Below, piece after piece: positions 33,537-44,300 of a DNA stretch of 64,000 bases (the first letter of the stretch is position 1; every line of letters starts with the position of its first letter). Both the position numbers and the translations under genes were made by a program. Below the pieces are notes generated by a model. The model was not told where the DNA came from, ran no database searches, and saw only the letters and a program-made list of their open reading frames with translations. Source of the DNA: Hyaloperonospora brassicae (taxonomy: Eukaryota > Oomycota > Peronosporomycetes > Peronosporales > Peronosporaceae); NCBI GenBank assembly GCA_947650285.1, contig CANTFL010001480.1, positions 62,001-126,000 on the forward strand. The letters are read 5' to 3'.

Positions 33537-34640
33537 CGTGCTGTCAAAAGTCGCGGCAACGTCCATAAACTGGCTTCCCGTGCAATCAGCAGGCCAAGAT
33601 CCGCATGTACCCCGCCGTACGCCACGCAGAGATCGCGAGCATCGCAGGTGGCAATCCGTACTGAACTTCCTTGTCGGAGGCTACTTGTGCCGCAAGTAAC
33701 ACCTCGCGCTGTGCGTATACGTGGTAGTGTACTCAAGCATTTCAAGCGCCACGGCCGCGACGTCGAGTCCATCATCGACCGTTTTGATCGCCCCACGTGT
33801 ACTAGCAGCTCTAGTGCATGATGCGCCCACGCACTCTTTGCGTTGCAGTCCTAGTGCACGTCTCTCGTCATGTACGTTAATCGGCTTGAAGTTCCGCCTC
33901 GACTGGTCACAACCTGGAGCTGAGCCACGTGATGTAAAACTCCACGGGTCGCTCTAGCATCTCGTTGTCGAGGCGAATCGCCCGCACGTGTTAGGCACGC
34001 ACAAGCGCAGAAAGGTCGTAATCGCGTTCGTGTTCAACTCCTTGTTCAATCCCGTAATCGTTGTGACGGACATCGAGACGTCGAGCGCTCTTTGAGCTAT
34101 CGGTGACGCCAAGGTCATGCATCGCGTGATTCAATTACCAAGGACACGCTGCGGGAACTGTGGCGCTTTACCTCGGCCAAGTGATTACGACGGCCGGCGA
34201 ACCTTTTCTAGTTGTCTTTCCACAAGATCCGCGAGGTCGTGGCCTATTGCTTCGACATGCAGCTCCATTTTCTTTCCGCACAATTGTCCGAGGGCCTTTA
34301 GAATCATGTAGTCGCGACCTTTTCTCCGGTTAACGACGCGTCCGCTCTCTAGCTTTATGCGCGCCGGAATTCTCCAGCTCAGCAGTCGACTCTTCGCTGC
34401 TGGTTGTACTAGTACTTGCGTACTGTAATGATGGTTATGAACTGACAAATATATTGACGTTGTAACCACTACCACTGATATGCGTTGTTTCCTCTCATAA
34501 TATTGCGTCTTAATATGGGCCTGGCATCATCATCGGCTACTACAGCAATATATGTGGTTAACATTTACCTGACGTGACCAGTATCACGATAAGTGTTGGC
34601 GAGAGCAACGGTTAACCTGCAACTCTCCTCCTGACCGTGA
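33537..34640. other. Unassigned sequence right of the LTR element
   Basis: GC-richer sequence with open frames on both strands. Minus 34475-34185 contains RIPARIKLESGRVVNRRKGR and LHVEAIGHDLADLVERQLEK and reads like a real but unidentified protein; it breaks before 34140. Minus 33796-33537 and plus 33537-33821 are both open and continue left of the LTR element if that is removed. The last ~200 bp should contain the 3' LTR of the Copia element, but with no partner copy its limits cannot be set. Confidence 0.35.
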
Positions 34641-34674
34641 TGATCTACTCACTTTGTAACTCGCGCTTCGCCAC

Positions 34675-34887
34675 CTAAAGTTGATATCTTAGCTCCTCGA
34701 ATGTGTGACGCGGGAGCACTTTGGTCAGAATATCTGCAAGCTGGTCCTTACTGGCACACCATTTCACCTTCACGCGTCCTTTGCTAGTTTCATCCTTAAT
34801 ATAGTGATATCTTATAGAAATGTGCTTTGCAGCAAATGAAGCCATCTCGTTTTTCATCGTTCGTATTGCGCTTTGGCTGTCAACCAT
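34675..34887 (-). pseudogene. Copia RNase H C-terminus
   Basis: Starts MVDSQSAIRTMKNEMASFAA, where D-SQSAI is the usual third-Asp region of Copia RNase H. It continues with HISIRYHYIKDE and KWCASKDQLADILTKVLPR, the ..QLADILTK.L hallmark that ends Copia polyproteins, and stops at YQL. Confidence 0.85.
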
Positions 34888-35451
34888 GATACTTAGGACA
34901 ATTTCGATGCGGAGCAGCTTTTAAAGGAGCTGCCTGATCCATCCAAACTAAGACACACTCGTCACACCGGCAATTAACTCTGCTTCCATAGTAGACATCG
35001 CAACAACGGCTTGCTTCTTTGAACTCCACGCTATCGGCCGCCAATTTGCTTCAAGGAAGGCGACGCTTGTTGATTTTCGGTCGACTCGATCACCAGCCCG
35101 ATCAGAATCGGACCAAATGTTGACCTCGAGATTATTAACTGAAATAGCCTCACTTGTCTATAAGTTGCGCAACACGATCCGATGTGCCCTTGGGATAGCG
35201 AAAAATTCTTTTAATCAGCTCCCAATGGCACTTACGAGGCTTCTCGCGGTGTCTTAACGCATAGTTTGTAGCATACGCTATGTCCGGATGAGTAGAATAT
35301 GCAATCTATAGAAGAGTACCGATAGCCTCACGTACGCGATGTAGGTTCACTAGTTCTTCGCTGTCAGTATCATTATAGTCTTTGTTGGGATCCATTGGAG
35401 TCGTGACAGTTCTGACATGTTAAAGATTGAATGCGCGGAGTGCGTCACATA

Positions 35452-36010
35452 TTATGCTCTGCTGAGATACAAAAAACTTTGCGAGGTCTCGTGCACTGCG
35501 ATATCAAGAAAGTTCTTCACTGGCCCGAGCATCTTGATGCTGAAGCGCTCTTCCAGCTTCAGTGCAACATCGCGCAGCTCCCCCTCGTCATTAAACGCGA
35601 TCAGCACATCATCCACGTAAAGTCCAAGAAACGTCAACCGCTCCTTTCTTCCGCGCTTGTAATAGATGCACGGTTCGAGTCTTGACTTGATAAAACTAAG
35701 TGCGATGATGTACTCGTTCACCGTCTCATTTCAGCAGCGACCCGACTGTTTAAGTCCATACAATGGCTTTAGCAGCTTAAGTACCTAGCCCGCCTCGACG
35801 TTTATCTCCCTGGTTGCCTTCATGTAGATGAGTTCGCGCAGCAAATCCTTTGCGTAGGCATTAGGAGCGTCGCCATTAGTCAGTCGCAGTCCAACCAAGC
35901 TTGATAGGGCAAAAAATAGACGCACGCTGCTCATTTAGATGACCGGTGCAAATGTCTCCGAAAAATCAACGCCGTACTTCTAGCTGAACCCTCGAGCAAA
36001 ATTTCTTGCC
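35452..36010 (-). pseudogene. Copia reverse transcriptase, broken
   Basis: Near 36000-35940 the minus strand encodes KYGVDFSETFAPVI (RT entry), then a LLRELIYMKA block and KPLYGLKQS. The frame at 35721-35452 contains the catalytic GLYVDDVLIAFNDE with YVDD intact, followed by LEERFSIKMLGPVKNFLDIA. Stops inside the fingers region (for example after LARGFS-like and VEAG positions) inactivate it. Confidence 0.85.
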
Positions 36011-36049
36011 TTAATGGCTCAACATCACCATCGGCATCAAACTTGATCT

Positions 36050-36631
36050 TTAAAACCCATTTGCTGTCGACGATGTTTGTACCCTTCTTTGGTTCGTCGA
36101 CAACCTCCCAAGTGCCATTTTCGACGACTTTATCGAGCTCTGCCTTATTCGCATCGATCCAGTTCTGTCTTTTATAAATTTCATGACTTCTTTGACGGAC
36201 CTTGGCTCTTTGACTCGTTCAACCACCATTGCACCGTCAGCATTTCGAGCAGGCATGTTGACATAACGACGCTCGCGTCGTACTGCCAGCGATTGATTTA
36301 CACCAGTGTGTAAGTCATCCTCAATTTCTTTGCGACCAAAAACGCTCGATCCATATTCACGTGTACTCGGTATGCTCTCTGTGTCAGAGATGTTGTCGAT
36401 GAGTTCATCATCTATAGCTCGTAGATCCTTGTCGATCCTTTTCTTGGCCGAGTTTATCGACTGGACATGCTGCGATACCAAAATCTTCTTGATGCGTTTG
36501 ACGAACACGAGATGTCCCATGACCTTGTCATCATACCCGATATATATGCCGTGCTCACACTTCTTTCGTGATCCCAGTGACTTGCTCTTGAAATGAACCG
36601 TGTCTCTTTGTCCCCAATTTAGTCCACTCAT
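36050..36631 (-). pseudogene. Copia integrase C-terminal and linker region
   Basis: A 193-codon open stretch: SGLNWGQRDTVHFKSKSLGS, then CEHGIYIGYDDKVMGHLVFV, the 'gyd...yrv' domain after the integrase core. The remainder, with RRYVNMPARNADGAMVVERV, leads toward RT. Confidence 0.75.
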
Positions 36632-36718
36632 TAGGTTGGGCTTGTGTCCAGTGATAGCTTCAATAGGCGACTTGTTCCCGCCGTTTGCGCGTGTCGGGAG
36701 TCGGTTTCGTAAACATGA

Positions 36719-37057
36719 CTAATGTCGTAGTGCTTCCGACCATAGAGAGCAAAGAGCCTGATCAGAATCAAACATCATAGCCCGCATGCCGTCAAATAAA
36801 GTCCTGTGACGCCTCTCCACCTTTCCATTAAAACACGATTTGTCCGGTTCCGTAAGTTGCTGTCGGATACCGCGTTTTGCACACCACGACCTTATCTTGT
36901 TCGTGTCAAATTCATTGTCACTCCAAATGACCTTCACTCGCACGTCGTATTGTGGCTCCATTCTTAAAATAAATTCTGTCAGCAACGGAAACCAGTCGGA
37001 CTTAGCACGCATTCGAAATACTTCTCCATAGCTAGACGTGTAGCTGACAACATGCAA
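36719..37057 (-). pseudogene. Copia integrase core
   Basis: Contains VIWSDNEFDTNKIRSWCAKR, the second catalytic Asp in the SDN context, and GKVERRHRTLFDGMRAMMFD with the catalytic Glu. The first catalytic Asp region precedes it at about 37130 in another frame (VNGVDFKTNV is degenerate). It would insert cDNA, but is interrupted here. Confidence 0.85.
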
Positions 37058-37075
37058 AGAGTGAGTGCAGCCTTT

Positions 37076-37318
37076 TTAATCGTGCGGTTTGACGTTTGTC
37101 TTGAAATCAACCCCATTTACGGCGCCAATCTCATCCGTTGGTGCTGATTCGGAAGTGTCAGTTTGCGCTTTAGCGCTTCTTGTTTGTTTCCCCTCGCGAC
37201 ATGCATCACAATCACTTCGCTTCTTGTCAGTGATGTGTAGACCATCAGCAAGCTCATGATTTTCAATCATCGCTACATCATCAACGTTAACATGTCCGAG
37301 AAGAGCATGCCACCCCAT
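37076..37318 (-). pseudogene. Copia GAG-pre-integrase (zinc-binding) region
   Basis: MGWHALLGHVNVDDVAMIEN and CDACREGKQTRSAKAQ give the W H..LGH...C..C zinc-binding pattern that precedes the Copia integrase core. Confidence 0.85.
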
Positions 37319-37522
37319 GATGATGTCCTTTGGTTTCGCTGCGATTCTCGAAACAGCTAAAGCGATTGCATGCCCATTAATGTAGCAAGGTCTATAGTTT
37401 CAAGTGGCGCAGCCAACGTAAACTATGACTTACGTGTCGTCAAACTTGTACAGTGATGCGCCTTGCTTTGTAAATGAGGCATGAATACTTTTCTTTCCAA
37501 GTTGACCAATTGATAGCAGATT

Positions 37523-37729
37523 TTAGCGCAGGCCCGGAATCACGAGCACGTCTTGCAACAGAATCTTGGTTTGACTTCCGTTGACATCAATCTCCATCAC
37601 GATATGACCACACGTAGTAGACTGGATGGTGCGTCCATCTGCGATAGTTACGGACAGATTGCATGCGTACTCGTTTTTCCGTGCAAATTCGGTACCGCAT
37701 ATGTGAAGACTAGCGCCTAAGTCCAGCAA
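37523..37729 (-). pseudogene. Copia aspartic protease N-terminal part
   Basis: LDLGASLHICGTE is the D(S/L)GAS.H active-site block of Copia proteases (LDSGAS in most), followed by VTIADGRTIQSTTCGHIVME and LLQDVLVIPGLR, the normal Copia protease progression. An Asp-Leu-Gly replacement of Asp-Ser-Gly may already reduce activity. Confidence 0.8.
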
Positions 37730-37786
37730 TCATTCCCGTTCATCACTGATGCCTCTGAATGCTGCCCAGCATGATGAGTACTGACA

Positions 37787-38626
37787 TTATTTATCGCCAG
37801 TCTTGTTGATCTCGAGAGATACCCCAACTATATTTGCTGAGCCTGTTGACCTTTTTTTCTTCTCCAGAAACTCCTTCTTGAGTGGACATGTTGTAGCAAT
37901 GTGTCCCTCATCCTCACCAGTTCGCTGCAGCGAGACCTCGATCAGCGAGAAGGGCACGCTACCGAAGGCGTTTTTCAGGTCGTACCAGACCTGGAACAGC
38001 GGGCGACGCTTGCGGCGGGAGTTGTCAATCAACATGGATGCGAGGAAATTTTGTTCCCCGCAGCCGTTGACCGCGCGAAAGCCCTTTTGACCCGGCGCGT
38101 GTTGGTCATTGGCGTCCATCCACCAGACCAGACGCCGCGCGAGAACGCCGGTGTACAACTTGTAAATGGCTTGCTGGAGGCAAATGGGCCTCCAGTTCGC
38201 CGGGTCATTACGCGGGCCCATCTTGTACAGCAATCGAACGATGCTCACCTTCCAGCTCTGCGGGACCTTCTTCTCCAGCCAGCATCGCTTGAACATCGTC
38301 GTCAGAACGGTAATCAGCTGAGGCCCGAAGAACTTGTACACGTCATAACCGACGCCATCAATCCCAGGGCTGGACGTGGCTCGCGCATGTTGCAGCTGGT
38401 CTTCAATGTCGCCCGCAGTAGGTGCCGTAGTGAGCAAGTCAGTGAGCCGCGACGTAACAGGAAGCTGAGCCATAGCTGAGCGAAAGGCCTTGCCGACAGA
38501 AGCATGCACGTCAAAGGTCTGACGAGGAGCATTAACTCCATCGGAAGAACGCCAAAGGTTATCGCTGGAGATGGGGCAGACGCCATCATCCACTGCAACC
38601 GTGGCCGGGTCCACCCCATCATCCAA
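37787..38626 (-). pseudogene. Fused frame: Utopia RT segment joined to Copia gag zinc knuckle
   Basis: One continuous 279-codon minus-strand frame. Residues 1-~230 match the Utopia RT N-terminal half (SWKVSIVRLLYKMGPRNDP, WRPICLQQAIYKLYTGVLAR, DLKNAFGSVPFSL). After SLQRTG it switches, in frame, to EDEGHIATTCPLKKEFLEKK, the second half of a Copia CCHC knuckle, and ends NKTGDK. The join at about 37930 is the insertion or recombination breakpoint. The product would have no catalytic function (no YADD), so it is annotated as a chance fusion. Confidence 0.75.
37930..38617 (-). mobile_element. Inverted Utopia arm
   Basis: About 690 bp that mirror 38684-39375, head to head across a 66-bp spacer with a palindrome (AGCGCCACAGCG...CGCTGTGGCGCT, 38649-38679). 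The arms differ at several amino-acid positions (for example LPVTSR/LPATSR, GYDVYK/GYYVYK), so they are old duplicates and not a fresh read-through artefact. Confidence 0.85.
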
Positions 38627-38697
38627 GGAAGCAGCTCCGTTAGCGCCACAGCGCCACAGCGCATCAGCGCTGTGGCGCTCTGCCGGCCACGGTTGCA

Positions 38698-41484
38698 GTG
38701 GATGATGGCGTCTGCCCCATCTACAGCGATAACCTTTGGCATTCTTCCGATGGAGTTAATGCTCCTCGTCATACCTTTGACGTGCATGCTTCCGTCGGCA
38801 AGGCCTTTCGCTCAGCTATGGCCCAGCTTCCTGCTACGTCGCGGCTCACTGACTTGCTCACTACGGCACCTACTGCGGGCGACATTGAAGACCAGCTGCA
38901 ACATGCGCGAGCCGCTTTCAGCCCTGGGCTTGATGGCGTCGGTTATTACGTGTACAAGTTCTTCGGGCCTCAGCTTATTACCATTCTGACGACGATGTTC
39001 AAGCGATGCTGGCTGGAGAAGAAGGTCCCGCAGAGCTGGAAGGTGAGCATCGTTCGATTGCTGTACAAGATGGGCCCGCGTAATGACCCGGCGAACTGGA
39101 GGCCCATTTGCCTCCAGCAAGCCATTTACAAGTTGTACACCGGCGTTCTCGCGCGGCGTCTGGTCTGGTGGATGGACGCCAATGACCAACACGCGCCGGG
39201 TCAAAAGGGCTTTCGCGCGGTCAACGGCTGCGGGGAACACAATTTCCTCGCATCCATGTTGATTGACAACTCCCGCCGCAAGCGTCGCCCGCTGTTCCAG
39301 GTCTGGTACGACCTGAAAAACGCCTTCGGTAGCGTGCCCTTCTCGCTGATCTGGGAATCGCTGCAGCAAACTGGTGTGCCCAAGGCATATGTCGACATGT
39401 GCAAGGGCCTCTACGATCAAGCAGCCTTTTTGGTCGGCAATGCACCGGATGGGACGACTGCGCCGATCCGGCAGCAAGTCGGGGTCTTTCAGTGGTGTCC
39501 GCTGAGCCTGCAGCTGTTCAACGTTGCGCTCGGGCGCTTGCTGATTGCGTTACGGCGGCTGCCGACTACAGGCGTGCAGATGTCGAGCGATGACCGTCCC
39601 GGTGCCTCTGCGTATGCGTATAATTTAAAGATTTTCAGTGGCACTGAGGACGGCATCAAGCAGCAACACGCACTTGTTTTCGGCTTCTTGCGCTGGACTG
39701 ACATGGCTGCCAACCCACAGAAAAGTAGCACCATGTCATTCCAGCACGATTCGCGTTCAGTTTTGCGCGTGATGGATGCTGGATTGAAGCTGGATGCCAC
39801 CCCGATCCCCTCACTTCAGCTTGACGAATCTTACAACTACTTGGGGATCGGGGACGGGTTCGACCACGTGCGCCGACGCGTCGAGCTCGCTCCGACGCTC
39901 ACACAGCTCAAGCACGATGCGACGGAGCTGCTGCAGTCTGGGTTGGTCCCGTGGCAAGTGGTGAAGGCGGTGAAGGTTTAACTTTACCCGCGGGTCGAGT
40001 ACGCCCTCCGGTACTTGAGACCGTTTGCTCAACAGCTGGAGGACTTCGACCGCCACCTTGTTCGCGGCCTTCTCCACTTGCTGCGGCTTCTCGTTAAAGC
40101 GACGACGGAGTTCTTCTACGCGCCTGTGTCGCGCGGTGGGTTCGGGGATGTTGCCTCTGACGGAGCTTCACGGTGCCTTGCAAGTCGCGCACGGGTGGCA
40201 GATGCTCCACTCTTCTGACCCTTCCATCTGTCGCATTGCACGTCAGCAGCTCCGTCAGATTGCTGACTCCAGGTTCAAGATTGATGCTGTGGTCTGGAAG
40301 GACCGTGAAGAAAGCTGTGCCAGCTGCTCCTCCTCAGCAAGTTGGGGACGTCGGCCACAGCGACGCCCAAGCGGCACAACGGTGACATTGGGTCGCTGTG
40401 GTTTGATGTACAGGGTCACCTCCACCGCTTCGGCTTGAAGTTTGAGCAGTCGCCGGCGGTGGAGGAGACTAACACGACAGCACAAAGGTTGCAGCTTCGC
40501 GTGCCGCACCGCGCCGAGTGGTTGGACAATCGGGATGTCCTTCGGCACGTGAAGTTGCACCTCAAGAACAAGCACTGGACGAGGTAGGCAGCCATGCGGG
40601 ACCAAGGCAAGACAGCACGCACGCATGGAGGTGCCGGTAATGGATTTCTCACTAGGCCGAGAGGCATGTGGGAGTCCGACTACCGATTCGCGATCGCCGC
40701 CCGCCTGAACCAGTTGGACACGTTCAGTGTCCTGAAGCGCCGGCGTCTCCGAGTGCACGACAAATGCAGGCATCCCGGGTGCTGACGCTCGTAGACGTTG
40801 GCGCATGTTTTTAATCACTGTGCCGGGACGATGGACGCGGTACGAAGTCACCATGATGACACTCTCACGATGATCGAGCGGACGCTTCTCTCGCAGCCTG
40901 GTGGCTCCCGCGACCGCGTCGAGTTGCGAGTTAACCAGACAGTTCCTGGACTTGCCGGACAGGCGCTACGGCTAGATCTACAGCTGTACAACCACAGCAA
41001 GAAGACGGTTGCGGTAGTGGATCTGGCTGTAGCGTTTGAAGAACAAGCTGCTGACGACCCTACCTGCTCTGATTTCGCGCGCGTGGCTGTGCAGAAGCGC
41101 ACCAAGTACGACTGCATCAAGCGACACCTAGAGCATCAAGGTTGGACGGTTCACCTTTCCGAGCTCGTATATGGTGCGCTTGGTGCAGTCGTCGGTGGTA
41201 ACCTTGCGGTGTACACTGATCACCTTGGTGTGCTGAAGTGCGATGCGAAGCGTCTGGACAGACAACTCTCTGCTGAGTGCATCAAGTCCAGCCGCCGCAT
41301 ATGGAATTTGCACTGCAGCCAACACCAAGCGAGGCAGCAAGGTCAAGGACACGGATCTGGGTTTCGTGACGATCAAGTTCAAGGTCTTGATCGCTGGACA
41401 GGTCAAGTTCGAGCAAGGCAGGATGCAAGGGGCAGTCGAGTGACGGAGACCGGGGGGAATCCGTCACGCCAAGGCCGCTGCTAA
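38698..41484 (+). pseudogene. Element A: RT, CCHC and endonuclease, inactive
   Basis: The 427-codon frame 38698-39981 covers RT motifs up to VPWQVVKAVKV and stops where element C reads KVYLYPR. The catalytic YADD is YAYN here and the FQGCPLS block is FQWCPLS, so RT is dead. After a further shift near 40140 the C-terminal frame (40798-41484) carries AHVFNHC of the zinc knuckle and the restriction-like endonuclease, but its R-P-D-L is R-L-D-L. Stops at the knuckle (HPGC*RS*) add to the damage. Confidence 0.9.
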
Positions 41485-41574
41485 GCGTTTCTCAGGCCCA
41501 TGGTGGCCGACAGGGCCATACCCATGTAGGGAACCGCCCTCCAAACTTAACCGGTACGTTATAGTCTAGCTCTG

Positions 41575-41650
41575 TGTGGTGCAACCTGTACCCAACTTAC
41601 ACACCACATAGTTTCTATTGGGTATTTCTATACCCTTTAGAAATAGACTA
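41575..41650 (+). other. Element A 3'-UTR double hairpin
   Basis: Two consecutive stem-loops: TGTGGTG (41575) with CACCACA (41602), then TAGTTTCTATTGGGTA with TACCCTTTAGAAATAGACTA (41609-41650). The same pair occurs in B (to 48702) and C (to 55917). 3' structures are what target-primed reverse transcriptases usually recognise. Confidence 0.6.
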
Positions 41651-41903
41651 ACCGGATGGTAATACATACACTTCTCTGTTCTAATCAGTGTGAAGACTGG
41701 TTTTCGCCTTTTGGCGGACTTTTTCACATTCATTTTTGGACACGCGCGGGCGACTGCGCAGGTCTCCGGGGGCCTTCACCTTACCCCCGCGAGGCCGACA
41801 CCGTGCACCTCAGTCTTTACTACCCTTTTACATCGCTCAATACATTGTTCGTTTGTTGTTTGGTCTTTTTCGTCCCGCCCCGGCTCTACACCTCCGCATT
41901 TCT

Positions 41904-43296
41904 ATGCGCTTCTGGTGGCCGGACTGGCACTCCGAGCGCTCGCCGTCCAGCGACAGCGAGTGCTCGACGGACGACCACTCCATTCTCGCCAGCGACGGGT
42001 CGTTATACGACGCGTCATCTGACGCTGAGACTGGGGTGGATTTCGACCTATCGCCGTCCTCTATCCTCGATGACACGCAACTCGTCATCGGGGATAGGAC
42101 GGCTGCAAATCACATGCGCCTGTTCCCGAAACGTTCTGCCGTCCCTATCCCACTTGAAGTGGGACCATACGGGATGGAACGAGCCGACATGGGACAGGCG
42201 CATCAAAAAATTTAGCGCCACCGTTTTCGGCCGAAATGGCGGCGAAAATGGACCGCGAGCGCCGCCACGCGCGACACCGCCCCGCGGCGGTGACGCGGAA
42301 TTGGACGCCGCCACTTAGGGCACGTGTTTGGAACACACCTCTACCCTGGCCCTGCAAGTGCCTGCGCGCGGCGACGTCTCTGGCGCGCGCGCGGAAGCCC
42401 GGTCTCCGGTCCCGACATTGGGTACCGTTGAAGACCGGGGAGAGGCCCGGCGGCACCCCGTTGGTACCGGTGAAGGTACCTTCGGCCATATACTTGGCTT
42501 AAGTATAGGGATCGCCGTGGATTCTCAAAAAGAGCAACAACACGCGCCGACGGACACCGCTCAAGATGGCGCAGCGTGCGTCGGCCCGATCGGGGCCTCA
42601 AGCACATCACCCGCCGCCTCCTCCGCGCGCCGCTCGGCTCCCCCTGCCTCCCTGGACGCTCTCGCGACTGCCGTGGCCCCGCAGGACGAAGATGCGATTG
42701 TTGGCATACCCGGCAGGGCGGAAGTTACGCTACCCGACCGGGTATCGCCGCAAGCAGGCCAATGACTTCAGAGCGACGGTACCCCGGGCGCAATCATGCG
42801 GCGCCTGGGTACCAAGACGCGCACAGAGGATCAGGACACGTTGTGGAGCGCCCTCTCAGACGTGGGAGCGGCCCAAGACACTGCAATTGATGATGTTGGG
42901 CCCGGCAGGGCGGCAAGCATGCTGCCCAACCGGATCCAGCATGGACACGCTCAGAGCATCGGCTCCCCGGGTGCTCCCAGACAGCTCCCGGGTACAGGCG
43001 CGTGCGCGACGGCTTCCACCACCCTCCCGCTCGCTGCAGAAGCCCCCTCCGCTGCCCAAGACTACGCGAATGTTGCTCCTCCACCCGGCAGGGCGGCACG
43101 CATGCTGCCCGACCGGGTGCAGCTCGGGTCCGCGCTCGTAGCCGCTACGGCTCGCGCACTGGGCGCCTGCCACGGCCCCAGCGACCCAGAGGACAGCTCA
43201 AGCAGCGGCAGCGGGGCTTCGGACGACGACATCCCTGCCTCTTCAACGGACAACGACGCTGTCAGACCAATTGATGACGACCGGCTTAGCAGGTAG
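41904..43296 (+). pseudogene. Element B N-terminal coding region
   Basis: Starts at an ATG in MRFWWPDWHSERSPSSDSEC, followed by an acidic, Ser-rich stretch (DDHSILASDGSLYDASSDAE) and RTAANHMRLFPKRSAVPIPL, conserved in C and D. A stop at 42213-42215 and a shift lead to another frame (42328-43296) with one stop at 42763-42765. That part encodes Ala/Pro-rich sequence with the recurrent PGRA..(M/T)LP(D/N)R(V/I) motif and an acidic end (SDPEDSSSSGSGASDDDIPA). I infer this was the true N-terminus of the polyprotein; its role is unknown. Confidence 0.55.
42708..43118 (+). repeat. Alternating hairpin array, element B
   Basis: Hairpin type 1 (ACCCGG.AGGGCGGCA...TGCTGCCCGACCGGGT) at 42708-42743, 42898-42936 and 43083-43118. 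Type 2 (CCCCGGG...CCCGGGT) at 42781-42810 and 42961-42993. Spacing is 183-192 bp. Confidence 0.75.
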
Positions 43297-43619
43297 CTAC
43301 GGAGCTGCCTGCCCGAGCTGGATACAGTGCAGTGGCTTCGGCCCTACCCATGGGCATGCACGACTCCCCTCACGAGGCCGTGTCCACTGCAGAAATCGTT
43401 ATGTCCCCCTTTTGCAGGTTGATGACGGCCAGCTTGGCGGGCAGGCACACATGCAGCCCGACCGAGCTGGGTATGCCTCTCCGCTGCCACACGGCAGCGT
43501 GGCGCTTGATATCGACGCACCAATGTTGCAAGACGAAGAGAGCAAGCGTGGCGAGGACGAAGGTCGTCAGGATCGCTGCCAAGCTGCACCACAGCCCGCC
43601 TTAGGTCAGCAGGACCATG

Positions 43620-44300
43620 TGCTGTCAGTGGACGCACACAACGCCCCACATTTAGTCGCACGTTGTATGCGTACACTGCATGCGATATGGCAGCGCTGGC
43701 CTGTCACCGACGAACCGCACACCGTGGTACCTGCTTCGTGGACCGCTTCTACAACAGGTGCACGTGTGGGATTGGACATAGGACACGTGCAGCAGCTACG
43801 AAACATGCCTTGGGCTGCCGTGACAGTCCGTCCTACGCGCCCCCTGCTGCACGTGCTCCTCCCGGTTCGTCGCCCACACTCTCTCGTTCTTGTCCCGTGT
43901 ATGATGTCTCGCACGAAGAGGTGGTCCTGCCACCTACCGGGCCCCTCTTTGCGGTGGCGTCTACGGCAGCTGCAGCTGCATCAAGCCGCACTGTAGCCGC
44001 AGACGTTGCCCACCAACATAGCGCCGTACCTACCGCTCTCAATTCCGCCGGGCACCAGCATGTCCCGCCATGTGGTGCCCATCTCTGCCACAGCGTGAAG
44101 TCCGGGTCGCTGGCAAACACCGCCGCCTTGATGACCTGGCAGCGGTGTTTCCCGACCTGGATGAGCTCATGGATGACGCTCGCGTGGATACAGGCCCAAT
44201 ACTGGGTGGCGATGAAGACATTTACGGCAGGGATATCGTGGTTGCAGATAGGGATACGGCTCGATCGACTTGATGGGGGCCTCGTCACTTTGCAGTGGGC
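43620..44300 (+). pseudogene. Element B zinc fingers
   Basis: Near 43660 the plus strand encodes a C2H2-like finger (YAYTACDMAALACHRRTAHR) and then CTCGIGHRTRAAATKHALGC, a C-x-C-x12-H-x3-C unit. Both correspond to the fingers of element C but with low identity. They probably bind target DNA or element RNA. The frame breaks downstream of ALGCRDS. Confidence 0.65.

Larger units (their letters stand above)
34675..37929 (-). mobile_element. Decayed Ty1/Copia retrotransposon
   Basis: The minus strand shows, from 37929 down to 34675, gag zinc knuckle, protease, GAG-pre-integrase, integrase, RT and RNase H, the Copia order (integrase before RT). Many stops and shifts separate the pieces. The 5' part of gag and the 5' LTR are missing because Utopia-derived sequence abuts at about 37930. 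Confidence 0.88.
38684..41700 (+). mobile_element. Utopia-like element A, 5' truncated
   Basis: Begins inside the coding region just before the RT and runs to the 3' untranslated hairpins. Its body is closest to element C. Stops and shifts are listed for the coding region. Its 3' end is followed directly by the 5' end of element B. Confidence 0.85.

Noticed and set aside
38812..39477. 221-codon minus-strand frame opposite element A RT
   Set aside because: Antisense of RT motifs; the same shadow appears opposite the inverted arm.
41701..41820. Possible HDV-like self-cleaving ribozyme at the Utopia 5' end
   Set aside because: Some R2-type elements have one, and GC-rich stems are present, but I could not fit the nested double pseudoknot by eye. 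A covariance-model search would decide.
42341..42610. Minus-strand open frames across the 5' regions of B and D
   Set aside because: GC-rich antisense shadows that change frame between copies.
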